This document shows, piece by piece, positions 54,043 to 64,000 of a DNA stretch of 64,000 bases. Source of the DNA: Streptomyces flavofungini (GTDB lineage: Bacteria; Actinomycetota; Actinomycetes; Streptomycetales; Streptomycetaceae); assembly GCF_030388665.1 (NCBI RefSeq), contig NZ_CP128846.1, positions 7,204,501 to 7,268,500 on the forward strand, given 5' to 3'. The first letter of the stretch is position 1. Each line of letters starts with the position of its first letter. The notes beneath the pieces were generated by a model. It did not search any database. It saw only the letters and a list, made by a program, of their open reading frames with translations, and had not been told where the DNA came from. The position numbers and the translations under genes were made by a program.

Positions 54043-54860
54043 CGTTCGGACCTCTCGGCGCGCAGCGCCGCGCGGGCCCCGGGGTCGGCCTTGCGGAAGC
54101 CGTGGAAGTGGCCGGGGTGGTACAGGTGCGAGCGGGTGCCGTGGGCTCCGAGCGCCGGGCCGACCAGGAACAGGGTGTGCTTCCACAGCCGGTGTTCCTT
54201 CACCGTCTCTTCCAGCGTCCCGACGGTGCAGGTCAGGACCAGCTCCTCCGGCCAGGTGGCCTGGTACGCGACGACGACGGGCGTGGTCGTCGGGTAGCCG
54301 CCTTCGAGGAGTTCGCGCACGAGCTGGCCGCTGCGCGCCGCCGACAGGAACAGCGCCATCGTCGTGCCGTGCCGCGCGAACTCCCGTACCTCCTCGCCCG
54401 GCGGCATCGGTGTCTTGCCGCCGCCGAGCCGGGTGAGGATCACGGACTGGGCGACCTCCGGGATGGTCAGCTCGCGCCCGGCGATGGCGGCGACGGCCGA
54501 GAACGACGAGACACCCGGCACGATCTCCGTCTCGACGCCGAGGCCGGCGCACCGGTCGAGCTGCTCCTGCGTGCCGCCCCACAGCGCCGGGTCCCCGGAG
54601 TGGATCCGCGCGACCTTCAGGCCGTCCCGGGCGGCCCGCTCGTACACGGCCACGACGTCCTCCAGGGACATCACCGCCGAGTCCAGGATCTCGGCGCCCT
54701 CGCGGGCGTGCTCCAGGACATCGGCCTGCACGAGGCTGGCGGCCCAGATCACCACGTCGGCGTCCGCGATGGCCCGGGCGGCCCGGAACGTCAGCAGATC
54801 GGCGGCGCCGGGACCGGCTCCGACGAAGGTCACCTTGCCGGTGGGGGCGGCATCGGCCAT
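54039..54860 (-). CDS. cobM: Precorrin-4 C11-methyltransferase
   Basis: A 273-aa SAM-dependent methyltransferase of the CobM/CbiF family. Signatures: VTFVGAGPGAADLLTFRA, VVIWAASLVQADVLEH, RIHSGDPALWGGTQEQL, TEIVPGVSSFSAVAAIAG, and LVGPALG near the end. Length matches. First gene of the cobM-cobL-cbiG/cobJ-cobH-cbiX-cobC chain on the minus strand; its leader holds degenerate 12-bp repeats. An AGAGGA ribosome site lies 8 bases before the ATG. Confidence 0.95.
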   Translation of the reverse strand: MADAAPTGKVTFVGAGPGAADLLTFRAARAIADADVVIWAASLVQADVLEHAREGAEILDSAVMSLEDVVAVYERAARDGLKVARIHSGDPALWGGTQEQLDRCAGLGVETEIVPGVSSFSAVAAIAGRELTIPEVAQSVILTRLGGGKTPMPPGEEVREFARHGTTMALFLSAARSGQLVRELLEGGYPTTTPVVVAYQATWPEELVLTCTVGTLEETVKEHRLWKHTLFLVGPALGAHGTRSHLYHPGHFHGFRKADPGARAALRAERSER

Positions 54861-54892
54861 GAGGGGATTCCTCTCGTACGGACTCGTACAGG

Positions 54893-55010
54893 ACGGGGAC
54901 TGATGAAACAGAACGGGGACTGTTGAAGGGGAGACGCGGGCTGAGAACGGGGGCTGAGGACTGGGCTGAGGACGGGAACCTGAGACGGGGCTGAAGACGG
55001 GGGCTGAAGC
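54893..55010. repeat. Degenerate 12-bp tandem repeats in the cobM leader
   Basis: About eight units of the type GACGGGGGCTGA (plus strand) with substitutions and small insertions. They sit between divergent cobM (start 54860) and the ZIP gene (start 55108). On the cobM transcript the unit reads TCAGCCCCCGTC. I saw no cobalamin riboswitch box here. Confidence 0.65.
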
Positions 55011-55107
55011 AGGCGTGCGGCCCGGGGACGGGGCCGGGGGAGTGGCCCGTGGGGCCGTGGGGCGGGTGCGCGATGCGGGGACGGGCTCAATCGGCTAGCA
55101 AGAGCGC

Positions 55108-55839
55108 ATGGCGGTGTTCGTGGCGCTCGGCGCGTTCGTGATGACACTCGTCGGCGGCTGGACCGCCGGGCGGGTCACCGACCGGCGCCATCTGGTGCTC
55201 GGTCTCGCGGGCGGCCTGATGCTCGGCGTGGTCGGCCTCGACCTGCTGCCCGAAGCCCTGGAGGCGGCCGGCGGACCCGTCTTCGGCGTACCGGCGGCGC
55301 TGCTCCTCGCCGTGGCGGGCTTCCTGTTCGCGCACGTGGTGGAGCGGCTGCTCGCGCTGCGCCGGTCGGCGCACGGGGCCGCCGAGCACCCGGGCGGCCG
55401 GGTCCCCGAGGTCGGCCTGACGGCGGCCGCGGCGATGGTCGGCCACAGCGTGATGGACGGCGTCGCGATCGGCGCCGCGTTCCAGGTGGGCGGCGGCATG
55501 GGCGTGGCGGTGGCGGTCGCCGTCATCGCCCACGACTTCGCGGACGGCTTCAACACGTACACGATCACCCGGCTGTACGGGAACGCGCGCCGCAGGGCCG
55601 TGGCGATGCTCCTCGCGGACGCGGCGGCCCCGGTCGTGGGCGCGGCGACCACGCTGGCCTTCACCATTCCGGAGCAACTGCTCGGCGGATATCTCGGCTT
55701 CTTCGGCGGCGCCCTGCTCTACCTCGCCGCCGCCGAGATCCTGCCCGAGGCCCACCACGACCACCCGGCGCGCTCGACGCTGCTGTGCACGGTGGCGGGG
55801 GCGGCGTTCATCTGGCTGGTGGTGGGCATCGCCGAGTGA
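55108..55839 (+). CDS. ZIP-family metal transporter
   Basis: A 243-aa membrane protein with about eight helices. The ZIP metal-binding helices read TAAAAMVGHSVMDGVAIGAAF and VAVIAHDFADGFNTYTI, with the His-Ser/His-Asp pairs in helices 4 and 5; PEALEAAGG precedes them. The family moves Zn, Fe, Mn or Co into the cytoplasm. Its place inside the cobalamin cluster, on the opposite strand between cobM and cobI, suggests cobalt supply (inference). The His-poor loop between helices 3 and 4 is short. Confidence 0.88.
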   Translation: MAVFVALGAFVMTLVGGWTAGRVTDRRHLVLGLAGGLMLGVVGLDLLPEALEAAGGPVFGVPAALLLAVAGFLFAHVVERLLALRRSAHGAAEHPGGRVPEVGLTAAAAMVGHSVMDGVAIGAAFQVGGGMGVAVAVAVIAHDFADGFNTYTITRLYGNARRRAVAMLLADAAAPVVGAATTLAFTIPEQLLGGYLGFFGGALLYLAAAEILPEAHHDHPARSTLLCTVAGAAFIWLVVGIAE

Positions 55840-55859
55840 GGCGCGCGCCCGGTCGAAGG

Positions 55860-56600
55860 TCACAGCTTCCCGCCCCGCCCGCCCTCGCGCCGCGCGGGCG
55901 CGATGAGCGTCGACAGGTACGGCAGCGGCCCGTCGCCCAGTTCGGCGGCGCCGCGAATGGACTCCTCGGGCAGCCCGAGGGCCGACCCCCACACCGCGTC
56001 CCCGGTCCGCCCCGTCTCCCGCAGCGCCGCCGCGACCTCGTGCGCGAGCCGCCCGAACTTGTACGCCACCACGGTCCCGGGCCCGGCGAGCGCGTCCTTC
56101 AGGACGGCGGCCCCCGCCGTCACCGGCACCAGCGTCAACGGCTCGGTGCCCTCGGTGAGGACGGCCCCGCTGCGCGCCGCGAGGTCCTGCATGGCCGTGA
56201 TCCCGGGCACCGTCTCGACGCCGACGCCCGGCACCAGCTCCTCGATGGTCTGCGCGAGATAGGTGAACGTCGAGTACACATTGGGGTCGCCGATGGTGGC
56301 GAACGCCACCGTGCCGTGCTCCCGCAGCAGTTCCGCGACGCGCTCCCCGGCCGCGTCCCAGGCCGCCTCGCGCCGCGCCCGGTCGGTGCGCTCGTTCAAC
56401 GCGAACACGACCCGGACGACCCGCTCCGCCGGAACGTAGTGCAGCACCGTCGCCTCGGCCCGGCCCCGCTCGCCGGTGTCCATGACGGGGACGACGACGA
56501 CATCGGCGGCGCGCAGCGCGTTCACCCCCTTGACGGTCACGAGCTCGGGGTCACCGGGGCCCACCCCGACCCCGATCAGCCTGCTGTCGCTGTCACTCAT
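55860..56600 (-). CDS. cobI: Precorrin-2 C20-methyltransferase
   Basis: A 246-aa SAM methyltransferase (CobI/CbiL). LIGVGVGPGDPELVTVKGVNALR, ADVVVVPVMDTGERGRAE, TIGDPNVYSTFTYLAQTI and VPGITAMQDLAARSG are diagnostic. The ATG at 56600 overlaps the stop of cobB by ATGA, so it is preferred over a GTG three codons upstream. It ends 20 bp from the convergent ZIP gene. Confidence 0.94.
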   Translation of the reverse strand: MSDSDSRLIGVGVGPGDPELVTVKGVNALRAADVVVVPVMDTGERGRAEATVLHYVPAERVVRVVFALNERTDRARREAAWDAAGERVAELLREHGTVAFATIGDPNVYSTFTYLAQTIEELVPGVGVETVPGITAMQDLAARSGAVLTEGTEPLTLVPVTAGAAVLKDALAGPGTVVAYKFGRLAHEVAAALRETGRTGDAVWGSALGLPEESIRGAAELGDGPLPYLSTLIAPARREGGRGGKL

Positions 56601-58081
56601 GCCTTGCACCTCTCCATGAACCGACGGGCGATCCCGGGTTCGGCGGCCCAGTGCGTGTGCACGTAACTCGCGTGCACACCCTGTTGTACGAAACCTTCGA
56701 CGCGCCGTTCAGGAGCGTGCAGCCCCCACGCGGGAGCCGCCCCCGCGCCCGGCTCCACGACCGTGCGGTGGAACTCGTGCCCGCGCATCCGCGTACCCAC
56801 GCCCGCGAGGACACTGTCCGACACGGCGACGGCCTCGCGATACCCCAGCGTCAGCCGCTCCGACATCCGCGCCGTCGCGTCCAGCACCCCGCACATCGGC
56901 TTCCCGTCCAACTCCCGCGCCAGATAGAGCAGCCCCGCACACTCGGCGGCGACGGGCGCGCCGCTCCCGGCGAGTTCCGCCACGGCCTTCCGCAAGGGCT
57001 CGTTGGCGGACAACTCCGGCGCGTACACCTCGGGAAACCCACCACCGATGACGAGCCCTCGGGTGCCGCGGGGCAACTCCTCGTCGTGCAGCGGATCGAA
57101 GGTCACGACCTCGGCTCCGGCGGCGGTCAGCAGCTCGGCATGCTCGGCGTAGGAGAAGGAGAAAGCGGCGCCTCCGGCAAGGGCGACGACAGGTCGCCCA
57201 CTTTCGGGCCCGCCCGGCGAAGTTGCAGCCCGTCCGGCGTTTGAGGACGAGGCGCGAAGCGCCGATTCGGCGGCGGCATGTCCCACCCGCACGGGAGACC
57301 CACCCCCGGGGTCCGGGGCGGAGCCCCGGTTTCGGGAAGGGGCGGGACTGGGGAAGGCCCCGCAGGGCGACCACCCCGCACCCGAAAGCCCCGGCGCACT
57401 CCGCGCCAACGCCAACACTGCCTCAAGGTCAACCCCGCCCCGCACCTGCGAGGCCAACGCGGCCACAGCCGCAAGAGCTTCCCCCCGCCGCTCGGCAACA
57501 GGTACGAGCCCCAGATGCCGCGAGGGCGCCCGAACCTGAGAAGCCCGCCGCAAGGCACCCAGCACCGGCACCCCGGAAGAATCCAACGCCTCCCGCAACA
57601 ACTCCTCGTGCCGCTCCGACCCCACCTTGTTGAGAATCACCCCACCGACCCGAACCTCCGGATCCCAAGAGGCGAACCCATGCACGAGCGCGGCCACGGA
57701 CCGGGACTGCGACGACGCGTCGACGACCAGCACGACAGGAGCCCGCAGCAACTTGGCGACATGCGCGGTGGAGGCCAGCTCCCCCTGCCCGGCGGCCCCG
57801 TCGTACAGCCCCATCACACCCTCGACCACGGCCAGATCACACCCGGCGGAGCCATGCGCGAACAGCGGGGCGACCAGCTCGGGCCCGCACAGATACGCGT
57901 CGAGGTTCCGCCCCGGGCGGCCCGTGGCCAGCGAGTGGTATCCGGGGTCGATGTAGTCGGGCCCGACCTTGTGCGCGGACACGGCGAGCCCGGCCTGCGC
58001 GAAGGCGGCCATCAACCCGGTCGCGACCGTCGTCTTCCCACTCCCGGAAGACGGCGCCGCGACAACGACACGTGCTACCAC
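56597..58081 (-). CDS. cobB: Cobyrinate/hydrogenobyrinate a,c-diamide synthase (CobB/CbiA)
   Basis: A 494-aa two-domain glutamine amidotransferase that uses ATP and glutamine to amidate side chains a and c. The N-terminal ATPase has the P-loop APSSGSGKTT (9-18) and YIDPGYHS. The C-terminal class I amidotransferase domain has GGGFPEVYAPEL and the nucleophile Cys in AAECAGLLYLA, and ends with YVHTHWAAEPGIARRF. Residues 237-286 between the domains are encoded by a 145-bp family 1 repeat read in the antisense direction. Family proteins normally have a short linker there. The GTG at 58081 overlaps cobO by 7 bp. Confidence 0.92.
   Translation of the reverse strand: MVARVVVAAPSSGSGKTTVATGLMAAFAQAGLAVSAHKVGPDYIDPGYHSLATGRPGRNLDAYLCGPELVAPLFAHGSAGCDLAVVEGVMGLYDGAAGQGELASTAHVAKLLRAPVVLVVDASSQSRSVAALVHGFASWDPEVRVGGVILNKVGSERHEELLREALDSSGVPVLGALRRASQVRAPSRHLGLVPVAERRGEALAAVAALASQVRGGVDLEAVLALARSAPGLSGAGWSPCGAFPSPAPSRNRGSAPDPGGGSPVRVGHAAAESALRASSSNAGRAATSPGGPESGRPVVALAGGAAFSFSYAEHAELLTAAGAEVVTFDPLHDEELPRGTRGLVIGGGFPEVYAPELSANEPLRKAVAELAGSGAPVAAECAGLLYLARELDGKPMCGVLDATARMSERLTLGYREAVAVSDSVLAGVGTRMRGHEFHRTVVEPGAGAAPAWGLHAPERRVEGFVQQGVHASYVHTHWAAEPGIARRFMERCKA
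57226..57371 (+). repeat. Family 1 Streptomyces repeat, full length, inside cobB
   Basis: Begins CAGCCCGTCCGGCGTTTGAG on the plus strand, continues through GACGAGGCGCGAAGCGCCGA and CGGAGCCCCGGTTTCGGGAA, and ends GGGAAGGCCCCGCAGGGCG. The same right half recurs at 60739-60845. It lies wholly within the cobB frame, at the boundary between the two domains, and adds about 48 residues. Confidence 0.85.
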
Positions 58082-58683
58082 TCGATGCCCCGCTGCCCCT
58101 TCTGACCGGCGTCCATGGGGTGCTTGACCTTGGACATGTCGGTGACGAGGTCGGCGTACTCCACGAGCGCGGCCGGCGCGTTGCGCCCGGTGATCACGAC
58201 ATGCTGGGTCCCGGGCCGGGCCTTCAGCACGGCGACGACCTCCTCGACGTCGATCCACCCCCAGTGCATGGGGTAGGCGAACTCGTCGAGGACGTACAGC
58301 CGGTACGTCTCGGCGGCGAGGTCCCGCTTGACCTGCTCCCACCCCTCACGGGCCTTGTCCTCGTTGCTCATCTCGCCGTCGGCCGGGGCACGCTGGATCC
58401 AGGACCACCCCTCACCCATCTTGTGCCAGTCGACGGACCCGCCCTGGCCGCTCGCGCCGAGCACCCGCAGCGCGTTCTCCTCGCCGACCTTCCACTTCGC
58501 CGACTTCACGAACTGGAACACTCCGATCGGCCACCCCTGATTCCAGGCCCGCAGCGCGAGCCCGAAGGCGGCGGTCGACTTGCCCTTGCCGATCCCGGTG
58601 TGCACGACGACGAGCGGCCGATTGCGCCGCTGACGCGTCGTGAGCCCGTCGTCGGGCACGACACTCGGCTGACCCTGAGGCAT
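58075..58683 (-). CDS. cobO: Cob(I)yrinic acid a,c-diamide adenosyltransferase
   Basis: A 202-aa CobO/BtuR/CobA-type ATP:corrinoid adenosyltransferase. The modified P-loop GIGKGKSTAAFG lies near residue 30. FQFVKSAKWKVGEENAL and YVLDEFAYPMHWGWID fit the family, the latter as the Walker B strand. It attaches the adenosyl ligand to cobalt. The ATG overlaps the stop of the chelatase gene by one base. The conserved tail is KGQRGIEW. Confidence 0.95.
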   Translation of the reverse strand: MPQGQPSVVPDDGLTTRQRRNRPLVVVHTGIGKGKSTAAFGLALRAWNQGWPIGVFQFVKSAKWKVGEENALRVLGASGQGGSVDWHKMGEGWSWIQRAPADGEMSNEDKAREGWEQVKRDLAAETYRLYVLDEFAYPMHWGWIDVEEVVAVLKARPGTQHVVITGRNAPAALVEYADLVTDMSKVKHPMDAGQKGQRGIEW

Positions 58684-60698
58684 CAGGCGACCCTCCTCGC
58701 GGAGCCGTACGACCCCTGAACGTCCTTCACGAGCCCGGCGATCGAGTCCGCCCGCAGCTCGTCCAGCGTCACCGCGGTCCCGCCGAGCTCCCCGGCCAGC
58801 TGCCCCGCGAGCCCGAGCCGCACCGGCCCCGACTCGCAGTCCACGACCACCGAGGCCTGCCCCTCGGCGGCGAGGAGCCGCGCGGCACGCCCGGCCTGCG
58901 CGACCGGCTCCACACCACCGGTGGCCCGGCCGTCGGTCACCACGATCACCAGCGGCCGCCGCGCGGGATCCCGCAGCCGCTCGACCCGCAGCACCTCGTG
59001 GGCGCGCAGCAGCCCGGCCGCGAGCGGCGTACGCCCGCCGGTGGGCAGCGACTCCAGGCGCGCGGCCGCCGCGTCCACGGACGACGTGGGCGGCAACGCC
59101 ACGTCCGCCCCCGTCCCCCGGAACGTCACGAGCCCCACCTTGTCCCGCCGCTGGTAGGCGTCGAGCAGCAGCGAGAGCACCGCGCCCTTCACGGCGCTCA
59201 TCCGCTGCCGCGCCGCCATCGACCCCGACGCGTCCACGACGAACAGCACGAGATTGCCCTCGCGCCCCTCGCGCGTGGCCTGCCGCAGATCGTCCCGGCG
59301 CACCACGAGCCCCCGCCCGGACCGCCCGCGCGCCCGCTGATGGGGCGCGGCGGCCTGCACGGTCGCCGCCAGGTGCAGCTTCGTGAGCGCACCCCGCGGC
59401 CGCCGCGCACCCGTCGTGCGGCCGTGCTCGGTGCGCGCCCGGGACCGCCGCCCCGCCGCGCCCTCACCGAGCCCCGGCACGCTCAGGACCTTCGTGCGGA
59501 ACGGCTCACCGGCGCGCACGGCCTGCTGCTCGCCCGCGCCGCCAGCCCCCGGCTGCCCGTCGTCGGCGGCCTCGGGCGTCGCGGCGGCGCCGTCCCCGGA
59601 CTGCTCGGGACCGGAGTCCTGGGGCGGCTGCCCGCCCCCGCCGTCGGGCCCGCCACCGTCGGGGTCGGGCTCGTCGTCCCCGTCGTTCTCCCCGAACTCC
59701 TCAAGGGTCTCGTCCAGCTTGTCCTCGTCGAGCCCCGGCGCGTCGAAGGGGTTGCGCCGCCGCCGGTGCGGCAGCGCGAGCAGCGCGGCCTGCCGCACGT
59801 CCTCGGCGAGCACGTCCTCACGCCCGGCCCAGGCGGCAAGGGCGGTGGCCGTCCGCGCCATCACGATGTCGGCGCGCATGCCGTCCACCTCGAAGGCCGC
59901 GCAGGTCGCCGCGATCTGCCGCAGCGCCCCGTCCCCGAGCCGCACGCGTGGCAGCAGCGCGCGGGCGGCGACGATACGTCCGCGTACGGCACCCTCCTCA
60001 TCGCCCCAGCGCGCCGCGAACCCGTCCGGGTCGTCGTCGTAGGCGAGCCGCCGCCGCACGACTTCGACGCGCTGGTCGGGCTCGCGGGACGCGGAGACCT
60101 CGACGGTGAGCCCGAACCGGTCGAGCAACTGCGGCCGCAGCTCGCCCTCTTCGGGGTTCATGGTCCCGACGAGCAGGAACCGCGCGGCATGCCGTACGGA
60201 GACGCCTTCGCGCTCGACGTACGAGGCGCCCATGGCGGCGGCGTCGAGCAGCAGGTCGACCAGGTGGTCGTGCAGCAGGTTGACCTCGTCGACGTACAGG
60301 ATCCCGCGGTGCGCGTCGGCGAGCAGCCCCGGCTCGAACGCCTTCACGCCCTCGGCGAGCGCCCGCTCGATGTCGAGCGCCCCCACGAGCCGGTCCTCGG
60401 AGGCCCCGACGGGCAGCTCGACCATGCGCGCGGCCCGGGCGACCCCGCCCCCGGCTTCGTGCGGCCCGTCCGGGCAGGAGGGATCGGGCGCCCCCGGAGC
60501 ACAGGAGAACCGGCAGCCCGGCACGACGTCCACCTCGGGCAGTAGTGCCGAGAGCGCCCGCACGGCGGTGGACTTGGCCGTCCCTTTCTCCCCCCGAACC
60601 AGTACGCCACCGACGGCGGGGGAGACGGCGTTGAGCAACAGGGCAAGCCGCAGGTCGTCCTGTCCGACGAGGGCGGTGAAGGGGTAGGGGGTGCTCAC
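58683..60698 (-). CDS. ChlI/ChlD-like AAA+ and vWA chelatase subunit (cobaltochelatase partner)
   Basis: A 671-aa fusion of a magnesium-chelatase-type AAA+ ATPase and a von Willebrand A domain. The P-loop GEKGTAKST is at 36-44, Cys62, Cys66 and Cys75 lie in a cysteine cluster typical of ChlI-like proteins (GCRFSCAPG, DPSCPDG), the Walker B is GILYVDEVNLL, and the MIDAS motif is DASGSMA with a later DGRATGG loop. An acidic Gly/Asp/Pro linker (about 335-405) connects the halves. With CobN it would form a late cobalt chelatase in place of CobS/CobT. It follows cobN by 148 bp of repeat. Confidence 0.9.
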   Translation of the reverse strand: MSTPYPFTALVGQDDLRLALLLNAVSPAVGGVLVRGEKGTAKSTAVRALSALLPEVDVVPGCRFSCAPGAPDPSCPDGPHEAGGGVARAARMVELPVGASEDRLVGALDIERALAEGVKAFEPGLLADAHRGILYVDEVNLLHDHLVDLLLDAAAMGASYVEREGVSVRHAARFLLVGTMNPEEGELRPQLLDRFGLTVEVSASREPDQRVEVVRRRLAYDDDPDGFAARWGDEEGAVRGRIVAARALLPRVRLGDGALRQIAATCAAFEVDGMRADIVMARTATALAAWAGREDVLAEDVRQAALLALPHRRRRNPFDAPGLDEDKLDETLEEFGENDGDDEPDPDGGGPDGGGGQPPQDSGPEQSGDGAAATPEAADDGQPGAGGAGEQQAVRAGEPFRTKVLSVPGLGEGAAGRRSRARTEHGRTTGARRPRGALTKLHLAATVQAAAPHQRARGRSGRGLVVRRDDLRQATREGREGNLVLFVVDASGSMAARQRMSAVKGAVLSLLLDAYQRRDKVGLVTFRGTGADVALPPTSSVDAAAARLESLPTGGRTPLAAGLLRAHEVLRVERLRDPARRPLVIVVTDGRATGGVEPVAQAGRAARLLAAEGQASVVVDCESGPVRLGLAGQLAGELGGTAVTLDELRADSIAGLVKDVQGSYGSARRVA

Positions 60699-60738
60699 GC
60701 GACGACCTCCAGCGTTTTCCGGGCTTCCGGCGACGATT

Positions 60739-60845
60739 CAGCCCGTCCGGCGTTTGAGGACGAGCCGCGCAGCGGCGATACGGGGGTCCGGGGGCGGAGC
60801 CCTCGGTTTCGGGAAGGGGCGGGACTGGGGAACGCCCCGCAGGGC
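60739..60845 (+). repeat. Family 1 Streptomyces repeat between cobN and the chelatase gene
   Basis: Begins CAGCCCGTCCGGCGTTTGAG, continues GACGAGCCGCGCAGCGGCGA, and ends with GGTTTCGGGAAGGGGCGGGA and ACGCCCCGCAGGGC, like the copy in cobB. It occupies nearly all of the gap between the stop of cobN (60847) and the start of the chelatase (60698). Confidence 0.85.
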
Positions 60846-60846
60846 C

Positions 60847-64000
<3,154 letters not shown>

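Noticed and set aside
54861-55107. Cobalamin riboswitch ahead of cobM or the ZIP gene
   Set aside because: I looked for the conserved B12 box and the GCCACTG core on both strands and saw none; the region is degenerate 12-bp repeats. A covariance-model search would settle it.

Overview
The window is very GC-rich actinomycete chromosome, almost certainly Streptomyces. Evidence: strong third-position GC, many GTG starts, 4-bp ATGA/GTGA gene overlaps, ectABCD beside a cobalamin cluster, a sugar importer without its own ATPase, an LAETG-anchored surface protein, and two short repeat families I recognise from Streptomyces genomes. The order ectABCD - sulfatase/amidohydrolase - LAETG protein - cob genes resembles what I remember of the S. 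coelicolor core chromosome. I see no prophage, insertion sequence, rRNA, tRNA or CRISPR array. 54 protein genes are called; the last (cobN) runs off the right edge.

Layout. 0.1-7.1 kb: two tandem membrane Ser/Thr kinases with extracytoplasmic propeller-like domains, a double-TerD protein and a small conserved protein. 7.2-12.3 kb: a polyol/sugar operon (DeoR regulator, lipoprotein binding protein, two permeases, zinc alcohol dehydrogenase). 12.7-25.3 kb: a secreted hydrolase; divergent udh and kdgD of the oxidative uronate pathway, with an unknown gene translationally coupled to kdgD; an S37 peptidase; an MFS transporter; a DinB/maleylpyruvate-isomerase-like protein; a coupled sugar-acid pair (DapA-family dehydratase/aldolase plus IlvD/Edd dehydratase); and a coupled CPBP-PadR-HAAS operon. 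25.4-37.6 kb: a class B penicillin-binding protein, a membrane protein/histidine kinase/response regulator unit, an IclR regulator divergent from alpha-ketoglutarate-semialdehyde dehydrogenase plus a DUF1349 gene, a Gfo/Idh/MocA oxidoreductase divergent from HxlR, a FrnE/DsbA-like protein, a class V aminotransferase-like protein and a MarR regulator. 37.8-46.8 kb: old yellow enzyme, ectABCD, a class V aminotransferase, an amidohydrolase and a sulfatase. 47.1-64 kb: an LAETG surface protein and the cobalamin genes cobC, cbiX, cobH, cbiG-cobJ, cobL, cobM, a ZIP transporter on the opposite strand, cobI, cobB, cobO, a ChlI/ChlD-like chelatase and cobN.

How the genes work together. Uronate dehydrogenase, KdgD, the IlvD/Edd dehydratase, its DapA-family partner and the semialdehyde dehydrogenase form most of the routes by which uronic acids and pentonic acids become 2-oxoglutarate. 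They sit in three places over 19 kb. The udh, kdgD and IlvD/DapA transcripts share a similar AT-rich motif about 23-43 bp before the start codon, which I read as a common operator. The cobalamin cluster runs as coupled blocks and carries both an early cobalt chelatase (CbiX with a CxxC motif and His-rich tail) and a late one (CobN plus ChlI/ChlD-like).

The most unusual sequence-level observation is that the two repeat families, usually intergenic, lie in frame inside cobB, cobL, cbiG-cobJ and the HAAS-domain gene, making extra linker peptides. Other leads are a pair of mirror-image MarR-type operators, palindromes upstream of ectA, a long G-run tract ahead of the polyol operon and several tandem repeats. 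All motif, operator and terminator calls come from reading by eye; no database search was run.
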